64,000 bases of DNA from a bacterium (Candidatus Blackallbacteria) CG13_big_fil_rev_8_21_14_2_50_49_14 (GTDB lineage Bacteria; Cyanobacteriota; Sericytochromatia; UBA7694). A model generated the notes under the pieces. It searched no databases. It was not told where the DNA came from and saw only the letters and a program-made list of their open reading frames with translations. The stretch covers positions 1 to 64,000 of the forward strand of contig PFGG01000005.1 of NCBI GenBank assembly GCA_002783405.1, in the 5' to 3' direction. This document shows positions 1-8,000 of the stretch, in pieces (the first letter of the stretch is position 1; each line of letters begins with the position of its first letter). The position numbers and the translations under genes were made by a program.

Positions 1-1
1 T

Positions 2-127
2 GCGGAAGAAATAAATAAAGTTTACACCAAGGCAGTATTTTGGAGCCGTTCGTACTGTATCTTGACATGTGGCGGTGCGCCATTGTCTGTGCTTAAACAG
101 TATATTGAGCAACAAAAGCTGGAATGA
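2..127 (+). CDS. IS200/IS605-type Y1 transposase (TnpA), C-terminal fragment cut by the window edge
   Basis: This frame is open from the window edge and encodes 41 residues before TGA at 125-127. The residues include FWSRSYCILTCGGAPL followed by LKQYIEQQ. That pattern (a W-S-x-S-Y segment, a glycine-rich turn, then an amphipathic helix ending in YIExQ) is what I know from the C-terminal helix of IS200/IS605 HUH-family TnpA, which carries the catalytic tyrosine. TnpA makes single-strand nicks at hairpin-marked ends. The 5' part lies outside the window, so I cannot tell whether the gene is intact. No tnpB follows on either strand. The family call rests on motif recognition only. Confidence 0.65.
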   Translation, partial: AEEINKVYTKAVFWSRSYCILTCGGAPLSVLKQYIEQQKLE

Positions 128-197
128 GCGGCGGAATGCCGCTATCGCACTTCACCCCCCGCCAAGCCTGTCGGCTATGGCAGGAGCACTATGCGAT
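127..197 (+). mobile_element. Possible right end of the IS200/IS605-type element (subterminal hairpins)
   Basis: A perfect 6-bp stem, AGCGGC-GGAAT-GCCGCT (127-132 with 138-143), starts at the transposase stop codon. It is followed by a wider inverted pair, ATCGCA (144-149) and TGCGAT (192-197). IS200/IS605 elements have imperfect subterminal hairpins rather than terminal inverted repeats, so hairpins directly after tnpA fit an element end. The exact boundary cannot be set without a second copy or an empty site. Confidence 0.4.
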
Positions 198-242
198 GGT
201 TTGGTAGATGCCTATTCAGGCCTGCAACTCACGCAGGGTTGT

Positions 243-1700
243 TTAGCGATAACGATCGACAAACAGAAATTGGCGATCTTCCAAGCTTTTAAAAGATTTC
301 ATTACCGTCAGGCGATCCATGGGGAGAATTGAATGGATTTGACCGATGCTGAGTTTTCCATCAATGACTTCGAGCAGGTATTGATCAGCTTCAGACATTC
401 TACTGATTTGAGCCGCTGAAGGCCGCATTACGACTTCGGGGATATCATTTGCTTGATAAAATTCCCAATACTCCATAAACTCATGATGGTATTTCCTTAA
501 CTCAGCAATCAAAAGATTGGACTGCGGAATAGCCAAGGTTTCGGCTTGGGGAGGGGTGCGTTGGAAAAACATCCAATTGCCACTTTCCCAGGCTGTGAGA
601 GAACAAATTCCTTGAAAGGGTTCATAGGGTTTGTTTTTAACATCGACATGCATCAAATATCCCCCCGAAAACCAGACAGTTGCCTCTTGATATGAATTCC
701 AGAGAATGAGTTGCCCATTGCTTTGGTGAGAAATCAAATGGACCAATTCCTCTAAAAGGCTGAAATTTTCAAAATGCTGAATTTGAGGTAGGTAGGCCCG
801 CTGAGCAGGCCCATTGGGCTGTGCTTCCGGAAAACCGCGTTCCATTACGACTTTTAAAAACTGTCGAAGTTGGCGGCAACTGAGAAAACGATGCTGACTT
901 TTTTTCTTCAAGCAAGAAAGAATCAATTGGCTGAGATCTTCTCCCAGCGCAGGTTGGATCAAATGGGGGGATGGGGCTTCCTGATTGAGAATCATCAGCA
1001 TCGCTCCGCCTGGGTTATCTGAAACGAACGGCTGTGAGCCAGTGAAAATCTCGTACATGACCACGCCCAGGGCATAAATATCGATTTGATAATTGGAGAC
1101 CCGGCTGTTTTGAATCTGTTCCGGCGCCATATAGGACAGGGTTCCCACCAAAGCATCACGCGAGGAAGGGGTCTCAACACCTTCAAGGCGTGCAATCCCA
1201 AAGTCGATAAGTTTGAGATTCTGATCTTTTAAAACGATGATATTTTCAGGTTTTAAATCGCAGTGAATAATTCCGTGGGAGTGAACATATTCCAGGGCAT
1301 CTGCAAGTTGATCCATCAGTTTTAGCATCATACGCGTGCTGGGTTTTTGGCTTTTGACAAATGTTTGAAGCTCTTGACCTTCAAGTAGCTCCAGCACCAT
1401 GACATGGTTGCTATCTTGAACAATATATTCCTGTAGCGCCATGATATGGGGATGATTCAAAAGGCCCAGTATTTGGGCTTCTGCTTCGAAACGATCAATA
1501 CGGGTCTGAATTTCTTCATCGCTGAGATGACCGGGAAGATTGAGATGTTTGACGGCAACTTTTTGATTGGTATGAAGATCCAAGGCTTGAAAAATGGTAG
1601 CCATACCGCCTTGGCCAACCTGATTCAGTAAAACATAGCGCTCAGCAAAGGTCATGCCCTGCTGTAACTGGCTTGATCTCTCCGGTGAATAAACGTTCAT
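243..1700 (-). CDS. Ser/Thr protein kinase with C-terminal PATAN/DUF4388-like domain
   Basis: This is a 485-residue Hanks-type kinase. The ATG at 1700 is preferred over an upstream start at 1742 because GAGGG lies about 10 nt before it. The glycine loop is GQGGMA (residues 29-34), the ATP-binding lysine is in VAVKH (K51), the catalytic loop is HCDLKPEN (146-153), DFG is at 166-168, and an APE motif follows. The usual HRD arginine is cysteine, so this is a non-RD kinase that may not need activation-loop phosphorylation. After about residue 300, a segment with FSLLEELVHLI and WFSGGYLMHVDV resembles the PATAN/DUF4388 domain of bacterial signalling proteins. No membrane segment is seen, so it is probably cytosolic. 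A TATAAT-like box lies at 1787-1792 on the minus strand, without a convincing -35. Confidence 0.9.
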   Translation of the reverse strand: MNVYSPERSSQLQQGMTFAERYVLLNQVGQGGMATIFQALDLHTNQKVAVKHLNLPGHLSDEEIQTRIDRFEAEAQILGLLNHPHIMALQEYIVQDSNHVMVLELLEGQELQTFVKSQKPSTRMMLKLMDQLADALEYVHSHGIIHCDLKPENIIVLKDQNLKLIDFGIARLEGVETPSSRDALVGTLSYMAPEQIQNSRVSNYQIDIYALGVVMYEIFTGSQPFVSDNPGGAMLMILNQEAPSPHLIQPALGEDLSQLILSCLKKKSQHRFLSCRQLRQFLKVVMERGFPEAQPNGPAQRAYLPQIQHFENFSLLEELVHLISHQSNGQLILWNSYQEATVWFSGGYLMHVDVKNKPYEPFQGICSLTAWESGNWMFFQRTPPQAETLAIPQSNLLIAELRKYHHEFMEYWEFYQANDIPEVVMRPSAAQISRMSEADQYLLEVIDGKLSIGQIHSILPMDRLTVMKSFKSLEDRQFLFVDRYR

Positions 1701-1876
1701 GACCCTACCCTCTTTACACGACTTCTTCAGCAGAGCCCACAAACTTTAGCTTAAGTGTCTGATTTACTATTTCCCTTGATTTTCTTATTATAAGCAATGT
1801 TTATGGAAATCATATTTTGTAGAGATTAAAATTTGATGACAATTTTTTTACAAAGTTTAAATTTTCTTCAAATGAA

Positions 1877-4800
1877 CTAGCCTAAAAATGCAAGTGCTGC
1901 GACGATTAGACCAAAAATCCCACCCAATGCCCCGTACCAGGTAAGTGCATTAAAGATGGGTTGGGCAAACTCAAACAGTGATTCAATTCTGGCAGGATTC
2001 ATGGCCAAGACTTCTCTGCGCACTATTCCAGCAAAATCAATCGGTTCAAGTACCTCACGGTTGTGCTGTCTCAGCCCGTCAATCAGACTATCCACCATCA
2101 GGTCTTCGACGTCTTCTTTGGTTTCTTTTTCAATGGTTTGATTCAATAAACCAATAAAATGGAGGGTTAAGTTTTTCAAGGATTCCCGGATAGATTTTTG
2201 AAAGGGCGCACTGCGTGCCAAGCCCGCTGGCGTTTGTAAAGAGAGGGTTTGAATGGCTTCAGAAACATCCGTTTCGAGTACGCGATAGTCGATCAGTCCC
2301 GTGATATCGCCTTCTCCCAGAGGTTCGAGAAAATGGTCCAATAAATTGAGATATATTTTGCGAAAGGCCCGGCCCTGGTAAATCATTTCCACCCAGTCTT
2401 GAATGTGTTCTTTGAGAGGAAGCGGATGAATGCCAGCAAAAAATTCACCTGGATAACGCTCTAGGACTTGAATTTGGATCATTTTCCAACCGGCCTCACT
2501 CAAGTTTGCGCTCAATTTTGGATGGGAGAGCTGAGGAATGAAGTGATTTTGGGCTGCTTCAAACTCCAGGGCAAAGCGTTGGTAGAGGTCTTCAAGCGAA
2601 TCTATTTGCACCAATTCCAAGACTTCTTTGAAACTCAAGGTCTGAAGCAGTTCACTGAGCAGTGCGCCTGTAAACTGACTTAATACAGGCAAAGTTTGAG
2701 GATGTTCGAGAATTTTTGTTTTGATCATCTGTCTGAGTGATTCGGCATGGAAGACATCATCTTCTAAACCCAAATCTGATAAAGGGATGGCTGCAATATC
2801 TTCCCGAATATAGGTTTTTAAGACGGCCTTTAATTCACTGCTTTTTGAGTCCAGAAATCCGCCCAGTTTCTGTTCGATTAAGACATCGACTACCTTTTTG
2901 ACATCATTGCGCACCCCCCCAAAATTGACAAGCATGACCTCTAAAACGCCTTGGCGCTGAATATCTGAAACCACTGCTTTGACAATTTTACTTTTATGAT
3001 TGCGCATCATTTCGAGTAAATAACCCGAAAAAATGTCCATAAAAAAGTCAGATTCCTGGTAAACCCATTTCAATAGGCTGCCATCAAAGATTTCGCCAAC
3101 ACTGGAGTGTGAGCGCAATCCTTGTTTCAGCCAATTTTCAAGTCCGATCAGCAGGTTATCTTGCCAAGAACTGGTAGCCAGGGTGTTCAACCCCCAACTT
3201 AAGAGTGTTTCTTGAGGCAGGGTATCTGCAGGGGTTAGACTTGCAAGTCGTGTGTTGAGAAAACGATCCCAGTGCTGACCATAGCTTAAAAATTGGCTGC
3301 GAAAGTGTGAGACTTGCTTCAGTTCTTGGCCTGTTTTCGTCAGCCAGGTATGGATCTGATTCTGAAGTCCTTGCCGAATTAAAGTTAAGAAATCTCCTGA
3401 GAAGTGATTAACCAGGCTGTTTTCAGAGACCAAAAGTCTTTCCAAAGCCCGTTTTAGCCAATTGGACAAAGGATACTGGCTCTCTTGAACCTGGCCTAAA
3501 AATTCTGCGCGTAAATGCTGAAAGTCTTCGGGTTCCAATTCAACGGCACGTGCCTCTTCAACCAAATAGGAGGCGATTTCCTGGCTGTTGGCATGTAATT
3601 CTCTGAATCCCAACTCCAGAACCAAAGGGCTGAGTGTATCATAATTTTCATGGGTATAGCGGGTCAATGTGCTGTCCCAGGCCTGATAATCATTATGCGA
3701 AACCACCTGTTTTATCACATCTTTCCAACGGTGATGGTAGCGCTCAAGAATTTCGACCATATTGTCTTTGGCGAGAAGTTTTTGATCGATAAAGCGAGCC
3801 ATACTCTCTGCCAGTGCAAGTTTATTTTTGATAAAGACTGCGGGTGTAAAGGGAATTTGCAAAGGGCCTAAAAATTTTGCCTGATAAGGGCGGAACAGCA
3901 TGCGAATGGCCAGCCAATTGGTGCCAATGCCTGTCAAGGCATAGACCACTGGAAAACTGAGCAGGGCCCAAAATCCGGTCGTATAGGTGTGAAGCAGAGG
4001 AAGATTGAGGCCGAGTCCCATGCCTGTACCTACACTGGCGCCAAGAAAGGCTCCCAACCAGGCAATGGGCTGAAGTTCCTGACCCATGAAGCCTTCCATT
4101 TCCTGTTCCAGTTCGCGATCAGAAAATCGTGCAAAGCTTTCTTTGATGGTGATTCGGATTCTGCCATGAAAGAGACGATGATCTCGGATCAATTCGATCA
4201 TAAACTTGACGATCGTTTCACGGGTGCGCGTGGCAAAGGCTTCATAGTTCGTTAGGTCGAGATAGATTTTAGCCAAGTGGGAATACAGCGTATCCACTTT
4301 TTCTCGTTGTAAAACCAGCAGGAAATCATCAAGTTTTCTTAAAAAGACGGTTTGTAATTTACTCCAAAGTGTGTCGTGAATGGCTGCAGGAATGACTTCT
4401 GAGATGGGTTTTGAAGCCAAGGTTTGAGAGAGTAAATGGCCCAGCCGATCCATGACGAATTTGCGAATGGCATCTGAATGCAACCATTTTTGCAGCCAAG
4501 GTGCCAATGCTTCTAAGCGGGGTTTGGGCAGCCAGACAGCCAAAGAGCGTTGTTTATTATTTGAAATCCAGTTCTCACTGGCCTTTTTAAGCCAATTTTC
4601 AAGTTGTGGATTTAAAAAAATGCGTTGAATCAATTGTTTGCGAAAATAAGGGTAGAGCTGTTCATTTGCCAGTTCAGCCAAGTGAAGCTGTGAGAGACCA
4701 GGCAAGCTCTCCAAGGGGCGATTCAGCCAGGGTTCAAGCAGTTTTGCATCTACACGGGGCAGGTAATAGTTGAGAATACGAATAAGCGACTGGGTCAGGG

Positions 4801-6046
4801 CTTCATAGTCCAGCCAATGGGTGTCCACTGTCTGGGCCAAATCGCATACGCGCGTGTTTTCGAGAAAACGAGTGGCAAGAGAGGCCATGCCCGCCTTGGA
4901 TTGATTGGCGATACGGCGAATTTCCTGAATCACGTTTTCTACAATTTTATAGCGCTCAGTCAATTGTTCTGAAAAGACGGTGGCAGTGAGGTGTTTAACC
5001 AGACTTTCCTGGCGTAAATGTTCGTCAATGGAGGCTTGAATCAATTGATTCAGTTCTTGATGGTTTTGATTCATCCAACCTTCTATATGGTCAAGTAAAG
5101 CGGGCAGATACTGTTCAATCAAGCCCAAAAGCCACTCTTCGAGCCTCGGAGTTAATAAGCTTGCCAAAGGTCGCTCTACTTCTTTTAAGACAGCGACCAA
5201 ATGCTTGAGAAGTTCAGCAATTAATTGTTGGCCTGTCGCTGAACTGAGAAAACTCTCTATGCGGGTAACCAATTGCTGAAAGCTCTCTCTTTGGGAGTCT
5301 TTGCCCAGGAGGTCAGCAAGGCTGCGTTCACGCAGTTGGCTTTCGAGAACTTCCCAGAGCTGGGGAATATTCAGTTCTCGATAGAGGGTATTCATTTGTT
5401 TTTCCCACCAGGAAGCCCCCAAATAATTAAAATTTGTGTGAAGTCCTTTCAGCAACTGATCCAATAACTGCTGGGCAAGATCTGAGGAGAGGATTTCTTC
5501 AAGTGGTTTTTGTTCAAGTTCTTCCATTAGGCTTTCCAAGAGGGGTTCCCATTGTTTTTCCAGAACTTGAGCAAAACTTTCAAAGAGTTGGCTTAAGAGA
5601 TGGCGTAATTGCGCCTGACTGAGTAATTCTCCTACCTGCAGATGATCAAAAAGTGAATTCAATGCTGAAGAAAGGATGGTATCGCGATTTTCAACCAAAA
5701 ATTTGCGTAAATTTGAAAGGGTTTGTCCATAACCGCTGATATCATGGAGGGTGTCAAATTTAGCTATTTTTTCGCGCAGTTTTTCTTCAACAATCAAGCG
5801 GATCAGTTTTTCGAAGGAGAGCTTGAATGCTTCGCTGTCAAATTCTTCAAGCAGAGTTTCAGGGGTAATCAGCCGTTCTTCAACCAGATCGCTCATGGCA
5901 TCTTCAAGGTGTTCACGATCTTTGACAACTTCTCCCCCGCCGATTAAGGGGTATTGCTTGAAGAGCATTTTGATTGCCAAGGTATTGGTGATATAGCCAA
6001 CCAAGCCGCCTGTCAATAAATTCAGAAGCAGCAGTAGCCCATCCAT
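1877..6046 (-). CDS. Very large DUF445-family membrane protein with two DUF445-like halves
   Basis: The protein has 1389 residues. It begins with a hydrophobic segment and the motif GYITNTLAIKMLF (17-29), typical of DUF445 (YheB/YjiN-like) membrane proteins. The motif recurs as GIGTNWLAIRMLF near residue 700, directly after a second hydrophobic stretch. A last hydrophobic segment lies at about 1365-1389. The regions between are long, helical and rich in L/E/Q. Typical family members have about 400 residues, so this looks like two DUF445 units joined in tandem. The function is unknown; related Bacillus proteins affect the cell envelope. It starts 7 nt after the MazG-like gene stop, implying one operon. 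DUF445 membership is fairly certain; a role is not. Confidence 0.85.
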   Translation of the reverse strand: MDGLLLLLNLLTGGLVGYITNTLAIKMLFKQYPLIGGGEVVKDREHLEDAMSDLVEERLITPETLLEEFDSEAFKLSFEKLIRLIVEEKLREKIAKFDTLHDISGYGQTLSNLRKFLVENRDTILSSALNSLFDHLQVGELLSQAQLRHLLSQLFESFAQVLEKQWEPLLESLMEELEQKPLEEILSSDLAQQLLDQLLKGLHTNFNYLGASWWEKQMNTLYRELNIPQLWEVLESQLRERSLADLLGKDSQRESFQQLVTRIESFLSSATGQQLIAELLKHLVAVLKEVERPLASLLTPRLEEWLLGLIEQYLPALLDHIEGWMNQNHQELNQLIQASIDEHLRQESLVKHLTATVFSEQLTERYKIVENVIQEIRRIANQSKAGMASLATRFLENTRVCDLAQTVDTHWLDYEALTQSLIRILNYYLPRVDAKLLEPWLNRPLESLPGLSQLHLAELANEQLYPYFRKQLIQRIFLNPQLENWLKKASENWISNNKQRSLAVWLPKPRLEALAPWLQKWLHSDAIRKFVMDRLGHLLSQTLASKPISEVIPAAIHDTLWSKLQTVFLRKLDDFLLVLQREKVDTLYSHLAKIYLDLTNYEAFATRTRETIVKFMIELIRDHRLFHGRIRITIKESFARFSDRELEQEMEGFMGQELQPIAWLGAFLGASVGTGMGLGLNLPLLHTYTTGFWALLSFPVVYALTGIGTNWLAIRMLFRPYQAKFLGPLQIPFTPAVFIKNKLALAESMARFIDQKLLAKDNMVEILERYHHRWKDVIKQVVSHNDYQAWDSTLTRYTHENYDTLSPLVLELGFRELHANSQEIASYLVEEARAVELEPEDFQHLRAEFLGQVQESQYPLSNWLKRALERLLVSENSLVNHFSGDFLTLIRQGLQNQIHTWLTKTGQELKQVSHFRSQFLSYGQHWDRFLNTRLASLTPADTLPQETLLSWGLNTLATSSWQDNLLIGLENWLKQGLRSHSSVGEIFDGSLLKWVYQESDFFMDIFSGYLLEMMRNHKSKIVKAVVSDIQRQGVLEVMLVNFGGVRNDVKKVVDVLIEQKLGGFLDSKSSELKAVLKTYIREDIAAIPLSDLGLEDDVFHAESLRQMIKTKILEHPQTLPVLSQFTGALLSELLQTLSFKEVLELVQIDSLEDLYQRFALEFEAAQNHFIPQLSHPKLSANLSEAGWKMIQIQVLERYPGEFFAGIHPLPLKEHIQDWVEMIYQGRAFRKIYLNLLDHFLEPLGEGDITGLIDYRVLETDVSEAIQTLSLQTPAGLARSAPFQKSIRESLKNLTLHFIGLLNQTIEKETKEDVEDLMVDSLIDGLRQHNREVLEPIDFAGIVRREVLAMNPARIESLFEFAQPIFNALTWYGALGGIFGLIVAALAFLG

Positions 6047-6053
6047 AAGCGTG

Positions 6054-6395
6054 TCAGGACTGCCAGGTACGTTCTTGGTTATAGGCGTTTTTGCGCCTGA
6101 AAGCTTCTTCCAGGTCTATTTCCAAGCGATTGGCGAGGGCAAGTAGGTAGTTAAAGACATCGACAATCTCTTCAGAGACTTCCGTTTTACAGGTCTCAAT
6201 TTCGGGCGCTTTTTCTTGAGATTGTAGAAAAAGCTTTTCACACCGGCGGATGGCCTTAAACAATTCCCCCATTTCTTCACCCAAAAGAAAACAGTTGTGA
6301 ATGAGATCCACGTCTAACCACCCCTGTTGTGTTTCCAACTGGTGGATATAGTTTTGGTAATCTGACATGGAAGCCTGGGGCGGAAGTTCAATCAT
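6054..6395 (-). CDS. MazG-like nucleotide pyrophosphohydrolase
   Basis: This 113-residue single-domain protein carries the all-alpha NTP pyrophosphohydrolase signature: GEEMGELFKAIRR followed by SEEIVDVFNYLLALANR. In this family the acidic residues bind Mg2+ and nucleoside triphosphates are cleaved to NMP and PPi. It has the size of the small MazG-like/iMazG proteins rather than the two-domain MazG. An AGAGG ribosome site stands about 6 nt before the ATG. The gene lies just upstream of the DUF445 gene (7 nt gap), so the two are probably cotranscribed. The substrate (a non-canonical or damaged nucleotide) cannot be read from sequence. Confidence 0.85.
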   Translation of the reverse strand: MIELPPQASMSDYQNYIHQLETQQGWLDVDLIHNCFLLGEEMGELFKAIRRCEKLFLQSQEKAPEIETCKTEVSEEIVDVFNYLLALANRLEIDLEEAFRRKNAYNQERTWQS

Positions 6396-6430
6396 CTTTA
6401 CCTCTGTCTGAAGCTTTTCACTGCGTATTG

Positions 6431-6508
6431 TGCCACAGCTCTTGCTGGCTATGCCAGCTTAGAGATGCGGACAGCAGCGATGCCACAGCTCTTGCTGGCT
6501 ATGCCAGC
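6431..6508. repeat. Two 28-bp perfect direct repeats, each with a 6-bp hairpin
   Basis: Identical 28-bp copies lie at 6431-6458 and 6481-6508, a 50-bp period. Each starts TGCCACAGCTCTTG and ends with the hairpin GCTGGC-TAT-GCCAGC. The 22-bp spacer is not repeated. The pair fills most of the gap between the esterase stop and the mazG-like start. Two copies with a short spacer do not make a CRISPR array; a REP-like or other intergenic repeat family is more likely. I saw no other copy in the window. Confidence 0.8.
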
Positions 6509-6519
6509 CAATCCTACCA

Positions 6520-7392
6520 CTAGGCTGTCATGATCAAACTTTTGCGTGAGCCATAAAAATAGATCAAGGGCAAATGCAGACGTTGTCCCCAAAACCACTC
6601 ATTGTGCTTTCCGCCTCGGTCTTCGAGATAGGCAAGATCTTCACCTTCCCGGTAACCTCTGCTTTCAAGGATTCGTTTCATCAAGCGCGTATTCTGAATA
6701 TTGTAATTTCGGGCGACAGCAATTCGGGAGCCCCCTTCACGTGTCCCCATGTCCAACCAGAGTTTTAAGCCTCGCTGAATCTGAGCGGCATCGCGCAGGG
6801 CCTGGCGGTGCCCCCACCAGAATGAAGGAGAAACCATGCCAATTTTGCGAAAGACATGGGGAAAGTAAAGCCCAAGATAGAATGAAATCAGGCCTCCCAG
6901 TGAAGAGCCCATCACGCCTGTTTCTTCTGGGCCGGAGAGCGTTCGGTAGTGGTGATCCACCAGGGGTTTGGCTTCATTGACAAGAAAATGGGCATAACGC
7001 TCTCCATTTCCGCCTTCTGATCCCCAGCGCGTTTGCATGCGTGTCCAGGTATACTCGTTGTCCCGCCCTGGGGTATTGTGAACTCCCACGACAATTAAAT
7101 CTTCAACCAAACGGTGGCTGATGAGGCGATTGAGCATTTTATCCACCTGCCAGGGCATGCCCCCAAAGGCCAGTTCAGGAAAAAACAAATTGTTACCGTC
7201 ATGCATATACAAAACAGGAAATCTTTTTCCCGGTTCCCGATCGTAGGCGGGTGGTAAGTATATATCCAAATCACGGCTATTATTCAGATACCAGGATCGG
7301 ATATGCCGTCTTTCAATCCTTCCTCGCAGATAACGAGACGGGGCAATGCGATTCAATTCCTTGTTTTTTAAACTGAGCTTTTTTACGCGCAT
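6520..7392 (-). CDS. Alpha/beta-hydrolase esterase (Esterase D/enterochelin esterase-like, PF00756 type)
   Basis: The 290-residue protein starts at ATG 7392, 4 nt after the stop of the thioesterase gene; the frame stays open further upstream but would overlap that gene. It has the putative-esterase pattern: RDLDIYLPPAY, then PVLYMHDGNNLF, then the nucleophile elbow GVMGSSLGGL, with a probable acid/histidine region near the end (GGKHNEWFW). Relatives hydrolyse acyl esters, including catecholate siderophores and mycolyl or feruloyl esters. No signal peptide is seen, so it is probably cytosolic. Its own ribosome site is weak, which suggests translational coupling. The substrate is not inferable. 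Confidence 0.8.
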   Translation of the reverse strand: MRVKKLSLKNKELNRIAPSRYLRGRIERRHIRSWYLNNSRDLDIYLPPAYDREPGKRFPVLYMHDGNNLFFPELAFGGMPWQVDKMLNRLISHRLVEDLIVVGVHNTPGRDNEYTWTRMQTRWGSEGGNGERYAHFLVNEAKPLVDHHYRTLSGPEETGVMGSSLGGLISFYLGLYFPHVFRKIGMVSPSFWWGHRQALRDAAQIQRGLKLWLDMGTREGGSRIAVARNYNIQNTRLMKRILESRGYREGEDLAYLEDRGGKHNEWFWGQRLHLPLIYFYGSRKSLIMTA

Positions 7393-7396
7393 CGAT

Positions 7397-7870
7397 TTAA
7401 ACTGCCATAAAATTTTCAACAGTGGGTTTATCAAAATCGACGGAGGCGATGCCATCACAGGCTGCACAGACCCGACCTTCTGAATCATAGATTTCGCTTC
7501 GGGCAAATACGAGGGATTGACCTGCTTTGACAAGCCGCGCCTCGGCCAAGAGAATATCTCCTTTTAAGGGGCGCACAAAATGAATATTGAGTTGAACAGT
7601 GCCTGTGCGATGCTTTTGACTGTTCACAATTCCCACCAATCCAATCATGAGGTCAAAAAGCCCCGAAATCACGGCGCCGTTAACGGCTTGTGTTCCCAGT
7701 CCTCCCCTGTGTTGAGGTTTCAGCGGATCAATCTTGGCGCGAAGTACATCATCGGCACTTAAGTCGACTTCTACGCCCATGACCTGCAATACGGGGTTGG
7801 CATTCCAGAGGCGTGCCATTTCAAGACGTTCTTCAGGGGAGAGGGGGTTTGTCTGCGGCAATGTCTGCAT
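7397..7870 (-). CDS. PaaI-type hotdog-fold thioesterase
   Basis: This 157-residue protein matches the PaaI/YbgC-like single-hotdog thioesterases. The central helix region is HRGGLGTQAVNGAVISGLFD, with the N/G residues expected around the active site, followed by TVQLNIHFVRPLKG, the strand that closes the substrate tunnel. Such enzymes hydrolyse acyl- or aryl-CoA thioesters. AGGAT stands about 7 nt before the ATG. It is the first gene of a probable operon with the esterase directly downstream, so the two could act on related acyl substrates; that link is inference. Confidence 0.82.
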   Translation of the reverse strand: MQTLPQTNPLSPEERLEMARLWNANPVLQVMGVEVDLSADDVLRAKIDPLKPQHRGGLGTQAVNGAVISGLFDLMIGLVGIVNSQKHRTGTVQLNIHFVRPLKGDILLAEARLVKAGQSLVFARSEIYDSEGRVCAACDGIASVDFDKPTVENFMAV

Positions 7871-8000
7871 AAGATATCCTGATTCTTAGTTTCTGGGCTG
7901 CATTTTAGCACAGCCCTGTTGCCTGTCTGTGGAATTCGAACTGGAACTCGAAGCCGTCTCTGGGGTAAGATAGGTATATTCTGTGCTGCGAGGTCTGGGA

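Noticed and set aside
69-332. 87-codon plus-strand frame over the IS end
   Set aside because: It overlaps the transposase fragment in another frame, has no ribosome site and no protein-like composition.
6431-6508. CRISPR array
   Set aside because: Only two repeat units, 22-bp spacer, no cas genes.
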